This document shows positions 23,471 through 36,400 of a stretch of DNA of 64,000 bases, piece by piece. The position numbers and the translations under genes were made by a program. How positions within the stretch are numbered: position 1 is the stretch's first letter; each line of letters starts with the position of its first letter. Where the stretch lies: assembly GCA_029465975.1 (NCBI GenBank), contig CM055728.1, positions 18,594,328 through 18,658,327 on the forward strand, in the 5' to 3' direction. The notes beneath the pieces are model-generated. The model did no database searches, was not told the DNA's origin, and was given only the letters and a program-made list of their open reading frames with translations. The DNA is from Dallia pectoralis. Lineage: Eukaryota; Chordata; Actinopteri; Esociformes; Umbridae.

Positions 23471-24363
23471 AACCCTTCCCCTTACCAATCAGATCTAAAT
23501 GTTATCAATTTCTGAAACATAAACCTTAACTTCTACATTTCTGTTTAAAAGCAGCTTCAATTTTAAATGATACGGGAAACTGCAGATTTAACAGCATGAA
23601 CAAAGAAAAATAAATTATCTTAAAAAACACCAAAATAAATATATATACAGTACAACAGTGCCACGCAAGTTTTCAATGTAAGACCGGTAGTTTGAAAATA
23701 AATTCCATTAATTTTGACTTCATTGTATAGATTCTATCACTAAGTATTGATACTCCCCAAAAATGTATTATACATTTTTGTTAGTTGCATCACGTAAACA
23801 GATATTTGTACTTATCTTGCTTGTTAGCCATCTCACCTTTCTAATTTATTTTAGAGTATTAAACTAAACATGTGTTCTCACCATTGTCTTTTCCCACTGC
23901 AGTAGTCATGGTAAGTAATGTTTTTGAAACATCAAAGGGCAATAAAAGTAGCAATACATATAAAATCATGACAATTGCAATACAGTACATATTATATCAG
24001 CCCTAGAGTATCGTGATAATACCCTATTGTGAAGTCTCTGGCATTCCCCAACGTAAACGTACATGCTAACAATACAGCAGCATTAAAAGAACGTCCATTA
24101 CCACCCCAATACAGGCTGAACGATTATTTAGGAGTGTACTCTCTCAGCAACTAACGGTGCAGGATAGCTTATATTGGATTAGTTCAAAGACAGTAAAAAT
24201 TCTGAACAGGGTAGCTCAATTAGATGTAAAAACACAGACTACCCATTAGCGTTTTACTTTGTTGATACCTGCCATTTCATCTCCTTCCTTAAATAAATAA
24301 GTACTGGAGGTGACATTGAACTACAACTTCCTTTGAATAAGGGTTGAGGTGGACCTAGCATCA

Positions 24364-24455
24364 CTAGCTGCGATACAAGTAGAGGAAGGAGAAGAACAAG
24401 TTGACACCAAGGCTCGCTAGGAGGAGGCCTGGCCAAAGAAAGCGTCCCAAGATAC
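24364..24455 (-). CDS. tmem201: tmem201 last exon (C-terminal membrane span)
   Basis: After TTTGCAG: (G)ILGRFLWPGLLLASLGVNLF, FSFLYLYRS, TAG at 24364-24366. It aligns with human WRGRFGPSLVRGLLAVSLAA to VFLYQSLR. Single copy: it lies outside the duplicated block. Confidence 0.92.
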
Positions 24456-27400
24456 CTGCAAACCAGCACACAGAAAGAGTGTTAACGAGGCAGACCCAAG
24501 ATGGAACATGTGTATGTGTAGTCAGTAGTTTATTCTACGTCAGGGTCTAATCATTTGTTCAATAAAGGCATGGTTGCTTCTTGTCAGTGACTGTGGTAGC
24601 AATGCATAAAAGCATATTACTTCCACAGATATATATGACCGATTCCAGTAAAAAACAGGTTAAAAGGGCACTGCGTACCATCCTGCTCTAATGTTTACCA
24701 TGAATATGACTGAATATAAACAATAACAAAACTTGTGTCCGCCTCCTCCTCCCTTCCTAAACAAAACCGGAATATTAATAGTCAAATCTTACATATGGCC
24801 CCTTTATGTTATTGCCAATCTTTGTTAATAATATTTGTCAATTACAAATATCATCATCATCCATGACCAAGCGAGCATTTAATTAATTAAAGTCTTAAGT
24901 TATTAGATCAGATTAGTATTAACGGTATTGCTTTATCATTTAGTGTACGAGGTTATTACTAAACATTGCGGTGAATGATGTGATTTACATGTACTCATCA
25001 GAGTGCTTACCCTTCCATCCAGCTGTGCAGTCTGTGGTGGTGTCAACAATACAAGCAGAAGAGCTCGAGGAGCTTCCCCGTTTCTTCTCCAGTTCCTCTG
25101 AGATTACACTGCCCTCCTTCAGCAAGGAGCTCACGTCTGTAATTACATAACAATGATGTAAAACATCCAATGGACACACAAGGACCAATAATTAGTAGGC
25201 ATCTCGTTCTTACATCTGTCACATCATCCCACAGGACCATGCCAATGCCAAATGCCAATATCTACACACAGTGGTTCATACCATTATAACTCTGGTATGG
25301 GGACATGTCAGGCAGATTGAAGCTTCTGGTGTTAAAAGGGGCCGGCTCTGCTGAAAACTGGTGAGGCGTCGTGGAGGTGGGTGGGAGCTGGGACTCAGCA
25401 TCACTTATGAAGAGGCCGAGTTTCTGTCCGCTGATGTTAAGTCTGGCTGGGCTGATGAGGGGGCGGCGCTGACGAGAGCTTGAGATGGAAGTGACTGAGT
25501 CGGCGACAGAGGGGGTCGGAGACGGGCATGGTGATGAAGGGCGGCTCCCAGATTTGAAAGAGAAATAATCTGCTCCAAAATAAATTATTTTTGTCAAATC
25601 TCCCACAAATTAACTTCTAACATGTCACACTATTTCATTGAAATGCATTCCAGGTTACTCGTGAGGCAGATTGACTAAAAGCAAAAAAAGTGTGCAAAGC
25701 TTTAATCAATATCAGAAGTTATTTCCATTTTTTGGATTGCTACATGTCTTGGATGGTTAATAGTTTTGTATGTTTTCACTTTTATTCAACAAAAACTTTT
25801 GAATAAAAATGTGTTTCCAAAGATTTGGTACTTTGTAAACCAAGTTTAAAGGCTGGCTGTCACTTACTTTTGAAAAAACCCCACAGTATTTGTCCACTAA
25901 AATAACGTCAAACTGATCGAAAATTCGGCGTAGACACTGATATTGTAGTAAATGACTATTGTAGCTGGAAACAACTGATTCTCAATGGAATATCTAAATA
26001 GGCCCATTTATCAGCAAGCATCACTCCTGTGTTCCAATGGCATGCTTTGTTTGTCCAAGTTCTTAATGTAAAAAAGGCTAACAGATCTATAAAAAAATGT
26101 AGTGATTATGTTAGCACAGCTGAAAACTGTTGTGCTGAATGAGGAAGCATTGGCCTTCATTAGACAAGTTGAGAATGTAGAGTATCAACATTTGTGGGTT
26201 TGTTTACAGGCTCAAAATGGCCAAAAAAAAACAACTTTCTTCTGAAAATTGTCAGTCTATTTTTGCATGCGTTTATTCTAATAGCAAATGATTTACAAAC
26301 AATGGAACACTGCCAATATAAATAGCTTTATAAACATAAATAATACATTTCATATAGCTTTAACATTCTGATATATACATTTCACACGGTTTCTCCAAAG
26401 AAACAAAAGTGTTGTAGAATGTGTAGATTTAAACATTTTGCCACTGCTCAAAGTTACCTGAAGGCAAGGAGTCTTTGCACTGTGAAGGTGGACGACTTCC
26501 ACTGAAAAGGTAGCCAGAATCTAAAAAGCATGAGAACAATATAAATTAAGAGCAACTCCTAAATGACTTAAAATAAAATAATCTCAATGCAACAACATAA
26601 AAACTAAAGACAAAATGTAGTTGTTTTCTAGTAACCATTGCTGTAAGGTACAGAATAACATTATAAAGATCCTTTCATATCATATAACAGCCTCATGCAG
26701 TGTTCCCCTTTTAGTGTAATAAGTGTGTCTCTCTGCTAAATTGTGACACCGCAACAGAAACCGGAATTCATTTTTGAAATGTTTATTAAAAAAAATTCCA
26801 CGCTGCATGCAGTTTACCATTGCAAAAGCAAATGTTCAGTGCATCAATCTAGCAAGCGAGGGCAGAGAAACGTAACAGTGTCTGTGCATGGAACTGTCAC
26901 CAAGTGCCTGTCAGATGATACCTACTTGCTGGTTCCCTGACAGGCACTTACATTGTATGTAACCACAGTCAGACCAGTAAGGGAGACAGCCACAAGTGAC
27001 CTGAAAATACCTTTCAAACAACACGTCTGCATTAAATTACAGATAAATGTTTGACCACATTAGATCATACAGCCCACGTTCTTCACTACATACAACTATA
27101 TCATTCCTTCTACCAAAATGTGTATGTCCTTCTCATTATATAAATTATTTTTCTACTTGCATTGGCAAGTTTCTCATAGCTAAACAATTTATAAAATTGA
27201 AGTACAGTTTAACAGGTTTGGAATTAAATCACATAATTCATAAGGAATTTAAAAAGGGGCAGAACAGATGAAGAATAAAAAAACACAAAGACAACTCAAA
27301 GCACCAGCCATCTTACCTGTCCTAGCTAGGGATGGGATGGTTCCGAGGTACAGGGCTCTGTTGAGGCGACCTGGCAGAGAAGACGGGAAGCTCGGCGCTC

Positions 27401-30400
27401 TCTGGGACTTTTGTGTCTGTTAATGAGCTGGGAGAGGTTTGGGGGTGGTGTTGGGAAGAAGTTGGAGGAGGAACCGGGGGACATTTGAGAAAGAAGGGGA
27501 GCATGGTCACCATACTGCAAGTCCTCAGAGTTGCCGGACAGGTACCTGCAACAGAAGATCACAATTGATCCTCTAATGAACTCAACAGTAGTTTGTTATG
27601 TACACAAACATTTGATTGCTTTTTTTTTTAGGACTGGATTCCAGCCTCTTTTCAATTCAGCCATTGCGATGGATAAACATACATTAAAAAACACTTTGTT
27701 TTTAAACAAACAACACACAAATGGGTGCATTTACATGTCGCCATGGACACAAAAATCTAACATTGACAAAACGTGTCAACATTCATATACTATTCGGAAA
27801 TAAGGTATATAGAAGACGTTTGGAAAAAAATAGTAAATAATAAATCCATCTGCGCCCCCATTATAAACTATTTTCTTCTTTCCACAATGAGTTCCCTAGG
27901 AGAACTATGATGATGAAATTGAGGTGTACAAGCACCACGTGAGCAGACGTACAAGTTGTGCCGACCGTGTCAGACTGCAGTGGAATACTACATCAAGCAC
28001 CAGAACCGCCAACCCGGGGCCGTGTTTCAACCACCAGCTCAGACGCAGCAAAGACTTGACAAAGCATTTGTAAAGGTACATCTATTTGGTTTGTGAAACA
28101 TGGACAAGAGACATCTAGTACTTCTGAACACAATGTCTGATTGTCAATTACAATAAGAGAAGTATTTTCATTTATTATGGTTGTTTTAAATGTGCTAAAT
28201 ACATTAACATGACATTTGTCTCTGTTAAAAAACGGAGAGAAATTGAAATTGCTATGATCAGAGCAATTCTGAATTGATCAGATGCAGTTTTCTGGGGAGA
28301 TGTTTTGAGTCGTGAGTCATACTCTGTGAACTAAAAGGTAGAACTATGCAAAAGTATCTGAACCATATGTGGACCACTTGACATGAACAGAGAAAGCCTA
28401 CCTTGAATACTTAGTATAAATTCAGCTGTGGCACAACATGTTTATATTTCTACTTACCTACTATCCTTTTCTACAGAGCCTTTACTCCTTCAGCACAATC
28501 GGTTGGAGTTATATTCCTTCGTGTCCTTGGCGTTTCTTACCTGTGCCTTTCCTAGTATCAACAGCCACGTATGGATTTGAGAACAAAACCTAATCACCCC
28601 AAACCCTAAGTGGGGGATCATTCCCCCAAAGCCGACCCTCCAACGAATCGACTCCCAATAACGGCAGCAGTGAGGCTGAGCAGGCGTGGCAAAATTTTCT
28701 GGAGTTGCTTCCAGAGGAGTCTGTAGAGAATGCAAGCTTGTCTGGCAGTATGGAAGGAACTATCAGATTGCTGTGGTCTCTATTGGCCTGTTGACCTGTA
28801 TCACTGGTGTCTTTCTAGGAGGACCTATCAGGTATTTCATACGCCATTTAAGAAATTGTTTCTGAGATGTTGAATTCAGGGAATGCATGTCTGCAAATGT
28901 GGTGTCTTGGCTAGTTTAGTGCGAACGTTGGCCTTTGGGACATTCACTAAATCAAAGTGTTATCTTAAGTCCTGAAGTTGTTCTTCAAAACTGTTTTAAC
29001 ATTAATTGTTTGGTTAAAACTTTATTCCCTGGGTTCCCTTCAGATTGAGATGAATTGATGCATGGCCTCTGTTCTTTGGTTCTTGGTCTTGGTCCTACTT
29101 GGTGGAGAAATACCTGAAAGCAGATGTCTCAAGCTGGCTGGATACAGTCAAACTGTGCACCATCTCCTTATGTTGCCTGGTTGGTTTGCCGCTGCTGTGA
29201 CAACACGCAATCCATGGACATGAGAAGAGCAAGAGGTCGAAGGTCAGAATCTGATCAATGATTCTTAAATTTGCTTTAAAGACGTTCAGTGTAATCTGTA
29301 GAACTTTCATTTAAGCACGTTGAGTGCTTTCCTTAACACTTCACATAACTCTCCTTCCTTTCTATTTCACCTCTGCTACTATTAATGAACATATTTCCGG
29401 ATGTCCAATTTGGAAGATGTATTCATATATTTTCACTAATTCTGCTTTCTGTGTTCTTTGAATGCAAAGTAATTTTACCAACAACCCTGTTTAAATTAAA
29501 AGATGCGTTTATAACATTTAAACCCTATTTACTCTAACCCGCTAATCCTTGAAATCGCCACTGGGCCAAATGTTACAGCCATCCATTTTTTGATTAAACG
29601 CTCATCCCAGTAACTCTGCATTTATCGAATTAAGTTTTCGCTCTGTGGTAGTTTTAGTGTGCGAGAGATTTTACATTTTGACAAAGCTCTAATTAGGCAC
29701 AGCTAACCAGCATATTCGATTTGCATGGTTTGTTAACATTGATTGATACATATATGCACTATCAAGATAGAAGGGCTGGGGACTGGCTAGTTTAGGATTA
29801 GAACGAGATCTCAGAAGTCGCTGACTACATGCATGCTAGATGCTGTTTCTAGGTGCTGAGAATATTGAAACACAGGATTGTTTGCCGTCTAATTTTTCTG
29901 CTCACTGCATGGGCTATGCTACGCATGTAAAAAGCACACCACTGTGTTTTTAATGCCTGCAGGTATTTTTGTGAAGGTAATCTTCTCATACACCCAAGTA
30001 TGTGCCAATTTTAAGTCTATCTGTGCTGAATTTTGTAATTACTCCACCAAGTGTAGTACAGTGAAAAGCATATGGTCTATTTGACCTTCCTGTATGTCTG
30101 AGCAATCCTGTGATAGACTGGGAAGTGGAAATAGGTTAATACTGCACCATCTTATAAGATGTTCATAAACATGCTCTGTTCTAGACTGAATATTTATATC
30201 ACTTTTTTATATTGTTTATGAAAAATGAAGACTACATTAATTCTGGCGATCCCCAAGTAATGGAGTTTAAGTCCGATTCCACTGCTTTCTGGTGTGTTTT
30301 AGTGCTGTGAGAATCCTAACCATAATGGTGTTGGTTTGCTGCCCTGGTATTCTGTATCTGTCCTTGAAGTTTGCTGACATAAGAAAAAAATGAAGGTATG

Positions 30401-33400
30401 TGTTTTGTTCATTTTTACCAGTATAGAGTGCAGGAAAAGTATTTGCTCTGTTCAACTTGCATAATTTGGGCTCAAAATTTGGTCAGGTCTTCACTCAAAG
30501 TAAATCTTAAGTGAACAAACAATAAAATGTTTATATTTATGTGATTTATTAACTAAAGATATGAAACACCTAATGTAAAAAAAGAAACCTAATTTGGATT
30601 GAAACAAATAAAGCCACTTTAGACTGGCATCAAACACGCCCTGTAGTTGTTCATAATTAATTTCCATTGCTCTGTGGAGGAATTGTGGCCAAATACTTAT
30701 TTCATGTCCAGCAATAACATTCTCAATACTTCTTCTTCAACGCTTTGATTTAGACATACTTCTGTGTTTGTGATCATTGCAACGATTTCCTGCTGTAATT
30801 TAATCTTCCGGGAGGGATTGCTTGTGGAATTCTCTGATGCATAGGCAATCCAGATGTTTTGACAAACAAAAGCATGAATGTTTTTCTTATTAAACAGTGG
30901 TTCCTGCCATGTTACTGCCCTGAATCCCACTTTGCTTATTGTTTTCACGGCGGAGTCTGGAACATAGACCTTAGCTGAGGCAAGAGAAGCTTGCAGGCCG
31001 ATCACAGGATGTTCTCAGCTTCCTTGACTTCCTGGATGATTGCACTTATGCTCAAACAGAGTTTTTGGAAGCACATTCATTAAAAAAAAGTATACTGTGG
31101 CAAACCTTTTCCATTTCTCTTGGACCAGAATTTTAGAGATAGCTATGTGTAACCCGTTTCAGGTATGGGCAATTAATGGAGTTGTAAACTGCATGCTGTG
31201 ATCTCAAGGCCAGTAGTTAGATGGCAAGAACCGAAGTTAGTCTGATTTATTTTGGGCAGGGCTGATTGTTTATCTAGGTATTTAAACCACTGGCCATAAT
31301 ATTCTATTTCATTGATTGAATTAACTAGGGGGTGGAACTATTTCACACCTGAGGATTGTGTGTTTGATTACTCCTGAGATACTGCCAATGAAACGCCAAC
31401 GCTAAGGTGCCATTCTTTGGCTTGACCTCTACCTTATTGCTACTACAACCATGAAAATATTTAGACCAATTTTAATGTAAAGGGAAATTGCAATAATTCA
31501 GAATCCGAGAGTGGGCAAATATTTTCACGTATCTGCACCAATCAGTTAAGATTTGGTACGACTATGCCACTACTTGTGATCTGTTTTCTTTTACTGTTTT
31601 GTTGCCTTTGTAAGCAAAAAAGCTGTGATTATGTAGCTTTAACTAAATATGGTGCTGTTTCTGTTTTGAGTTTTGTTTCCAATAGTTAAAGGATCTTTTT
31701 TATTACGGTCTTGGGGATATTTAACATGCCACGCCTTGCTCACTTCAGATATATTCTGTATGTTGGTAATTTACACTGGTGCTGTATCTCAATTACCACT
31801 TCCTAATTTTGTAGCTGCAGCACCATACTCTTTACAATTTATGCTATTAATCTCTGCTATAAACCAGAATTCAGTCCCCTCAAGCATGCACTGATATCGC
31901 TTGATGATACTTTATTTATTATGTAGCTTCTTTGTTGTGCTATCAAATACCGTTATAGATTATTATGATACACAATGCTTTTTTAAGCAATTGACTGTAC
32001 CTTTGTGTGATGTACATTTTGAATGATAGATGTGACAGTCTGTATAATTTGCTCTAGGCTAGCATTACTGCACCAACGCATAACTTGTATTTGTATTCTC
32101 ACCTACCCAGTCAGAATTGCTAAATCTTATTTGCTATGGACACCCGTCCAATTATTGTTATATTTTACCTTGTTGCTCATTTTTACTTAATGCATCTAAC
32201 TGATTCTAGCACATTTCATTATGTTACTAGTTTGGCATATAACTAGTGAAGTACTGTATACATTTTTAGCTTTTTTTGACTAAGCTATCACTGTGGTTCT
32301 CAAACTTCATGTCCGGGGAGACCAAGGGCTTGATGATGAGTTGCCAAATTGAATCAGGGGTGCCAGCTCTGGGAATAGTTCAAATTCGTGGCACGGATAG
32401 AGGTCCCCGAGAAGAGGCTCTGAGTAATGTATAGTATAACTTTAAACTGAAATGTCCCTTTGTTTTTTAAAAAAAGAAAGGCCATGTATTTGTCCATTAA
32501 GAGAACATCAAATTGATCGTAAACACAGTGTAGCATTGTTAATGTTGTGAATGTCTATTGTCACTGTAACTGACTACATAATAGAATATCTACTGAGGTG
32601 AGGCCTGTTACCAGCAACCATGTCAACTGGCAGCTTGCTTAATAATTCTAGCAAATTACCTGTCTCTGTGTCAACAGTGACGACACCAGGGAGGACTTGT
32701 GAGGCATCTGTTTCTCGAAGGACGCTAATGTGTTTGTTTGGGAGTAGGGCATATTGTATTAGATCTTCAATTTCTTGGCAATGGCTTACCTGTAATATGT
32801 TTGAGTTTTCACATCAGTTCAGAAGAAAGTTTCTTGATTCAGGTCATTTTACGCATGTGATCTTGCCTTATGAACGTTGATGCTCCAACAAACACATTTT
32901 TGCAAAACGACATTTTTTTGTGAATCTAAAGCTTTTGGCTTATCAAACTGGTGAATTTTAGGTAATGCAGCTTTTTATTTTTATGTGTGATTAGTGGTAC
33001 TAGGATTTCAATGATGGTTGTGCAGTTTTACTTTACTTAATAGTTAGCCAATGTTATACTTTATCCTGAAACTGAAATATTTTATTCCATGACGGAATAT
33101 TGAGATGTATACTGTAGGTGTTTCCCAATTGTTTTTGTGAAGTGTTTTTGTTTGTTAAATTGCAGAAATATGTCAGACATTAATTCCTTAGCTTGAAACT
33201 AGGTTTCCTTTGCTTTTTTGTCCTACATTGTTTTGAAGGTAAGGGAACAAAAGCTTAGCATTTTGTTTCCATCTTTAAAACAAAAAAGACTGAACTTAAT
33301 TATTTTGAGAATATGATTAAGGAAGGATATATTAGTGAGTGACTGGAAAATGTAAGCCATTTAATGTCCACTGACCATTTATGTGACGTTTTTAGAATAG

Positions 33401-36400
33401 CTTCTTATCTATTCCATCCATTTAAGGAAATAATGTTTCTGGGGTACTGCATATTGAATAACGTAGGTTATCACATACTTATAGCCTCTGGGGCCTTTAA
33501 ACCATGTGTTGTTGATCACTGTAAAATAAATAATGATTTAAACTATTGACTTTTTGATTGCGCCATTATTTTTGTAAGAAGAATGTTTGGCCTGTTTCTA
33601 ACCACACCTCACAAGAATGTTTCAGCTGCAACACAACTCAAAGATTGTGAAAATGGCTATTTGGTGTCAGCGATCAATTGTTGACCTCCACCTCTTGTTT
33701 CGTAAGCAATTTGCCCGTCACTGCTATATCTGGCTGCTTGCTTGGTACATGATAAATACACACAACCTTCAAGCTAGTTATCTGATCTATAGTTATTACG
33801 GCATTATACATATTAATTTCAATGAATTAGTTCCCATAAAGCAGCTGCTTTTGTTTGCCTCGTGAGGTTTAGCACAGTTGGTAAGTCAGTTGCAGAAGTA
33901 ATACAAACACTTTCCTGGCAATCTTCCAGCGTCTTTATATTTGTATTGTTCTATAAAATATCATCCATTATGGGATAGTAGACAATTTACCTACTTGAAA
34001 CTCAAGCAAGTAGGGGTTCTTTGTCAGAAACAGTGCTATGTGGCAGCATAACTTTTAACATATTTATAGGTCAAGACTGGTTTTGGAAACATAAATGTTC
34101 AAGTAACCAAAACGGAACTTTGTGCTATAGCGGAATTGAGTATTTATACAGCAAAGGAACTTATGAATACAATGTTACATTGATTTTATGCTTGATGAAT
34201 TTTAATACAGTTCTATACACTTCTAGTTCGCAAAGAAAGCCATTATACATTGTTATGACATCTGTACTGATGTGAAATCACTTTTAAAAATACAACTTTT
34301 GTATCTTTTACAGCGGTGATGAACTGGTTAAAGTGAATGAAAGTGCAGCATGAGTTGTTTAGCAGGAGCTTCCTTTAGGTAATACTAATGAAAATTGCTC
34401 CTTAAGTGTAATCTAGCAATCGGCTAATTGATGTTCTTTAACACATTGCTGTGCACTTTCAAGCTGTCTGCATCTGTGGCATATTGTACATAATTGAAGA
34501 GACACAATTGCAAATTACTCGTTTTGTGGACTCATTTGGTATTTGATCGTGTTGTATAAAGATTTCATCAAATGTGTTTTTTGATAGACTAAGCAGAAAC
34601 ATCACGGTCTGGGTTCACGCCTTGATGGTGCAGCTAGTTAATAAGAGCTGCACACCCATGGCACATAAATATGCCAGAATTATCTGTCAAGGCTTTCTCT
34701 GTTGGTATTCCTGGTTTCTAGCAATGCAGTCAGCTGGGTTGGGGACCGGCAAAAATGCTATGATATCTTCAGTGAGTGGTTGTGTCCTTATTGAACCATA
34801 CTTCATCGCCTAAGAGTAATGGTTGTTGCAATTTCTCACTCTCAAATCTAGTAGCATATTTTGATCATTGTGGAAAGAAGAAAATAGTTTATAATGGGGC
34901 GAGATGGATTTATTATTTACTATTTTTTTCCAAACGTCTTCTATATACCTTATTTCCGAATAGTATATGAATGTTGAGCCACGTTTCTTTGTCAATGTTA
35001 GATTTTTGTGTCCATGGCGACATGTAAATGCACCCATTTGTGTGTTGTCGGTTTAAAAACAAAAGTGTTTTTTAATGTATGTTTATCCATCGCAATGGCT
35101 GAATTGAAAAGAGGCTGGAATCCAGTCCTAAAAAAAAGCAATCAAATGTTTGTGTACATAACAAACTACTGTTGAGTCCATTAGAGGATCAATTGTGATC
35201 TTCTGTTGCAGGTACCTGTCCGCACCTGAGGACTTGCAGTATGGAGACCATGCTCCTCTTCTTTCTCAAATGTCCCCGGTTCCTCCAACTCTTCCCAACA
35301 CCACCCCCCAAACCTCCCCAGCTCATTAACAGACAAAAGTCCCAGAGAGCGCCGAGCTTCCCCGTCTTCTGCCAGGCCTGCCTCAACAGAGCCCTGCACC
35401 CGGAACCATCCCATCCTAATAGGACAGGTAAGATGGCTGGTGCTTTGAGTTGTCTTTGTGTTTTTTATTCTTCATCTGTTCTGCCCTTTTAAATTCCTTA
35501 TGAATTATGGGATTTAATCTAAACCTGTTAAACTGTACTTCAATTTTATAAATTGTTTAGTTATGAGAAACTTGCCAATGCAAGTAGAAAAATAATTTAT
35601 ATAATGAGAAGGACATACACATTTTGGTAGAAGGAATGATATAGTTGTATGTAGTGAAGAACGTGGGCTGTATGATCTAATGGTCAAACATTTATCTGTA
35701 ATTTAATGCAGATTTGTTGTTTGAAAGGTATTTTCAGGTCACTTGTGGCTGTCTCCTTACTGGTCTGCACCGTGGTTACATACAATGTAAGTGCTCGTCA
35801 GGGAACCAGCAAGTAGGTATCATCTGACAGGCACTTAGTGACAGTTCCATGCACAGACACTGTTACGCTTCTCTGCCCTCGCTGCTAGATTGATGCACTG
35901 AACATTTGCTTTTGCAATGGTAAATCAAAGTGCAGCGTGGAATTTTTTAATAAACATTTCAAAAATGAATCTGGTTTGCTGCGGTGTCACAATTTAGCAG
36001 AGAGACACACTTATTACACTAAAGGAACACTGCATGAGGCTGTTTATATGATATGAAAGGATCTTTATAATGTTATTCTGTACCTTACAGCAATGGTTAC
36101 TAGAAAACAACTACATTTTGTCTTTAGTTTTTATGTTGTTGCATTGAGATTATTTTATTTTAAGTCATTTAGGAGTTGCTCTTAATTTATATTGTTCTCA
36201 TGCTTTAGACTTGGCTACCTTTCGTATGAAGTCATCCACTTCACAGTAAAGACTCCTTGCCTTCAGGTAACTTTGAGCAGTGGCAAATGTTTGGGACCTA
36301 CACATTCTACAACACTTTGTTTCTTTGGAGAAACCGTGTGAAATGTATATATCAGAATGTTAAAGCTATATGAAATGTATTATTTTATGCTTATGTATTT

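Larger units (their letters stand above)
18796..24363. other. Intergenic and probable tmem201 3'UTR
   Basis: No coding sequence recognised. Contains a T28-30 homopolymer at about 20038-20066 and the 17-bp array at 23344-23470. Part of it next to 24364 must be tmem201 3'UTR; several minus-strand AATAAA hexamers exist and I cannot choose among them. Confidence 0.6.
24936..27890. repeat. Direct duplicate of 36891-39829 (tmem201 exons 7-10)
   Basis: Nearly base-for-base the same as 36891-39829, introns included, differing mainly by 1-3 bp indels in homopolymers. The left edge is TCATTTAGTGTACGAGG and the right edge CCACAATGA, where it switches into the inverted copy. Confidence 0.95.
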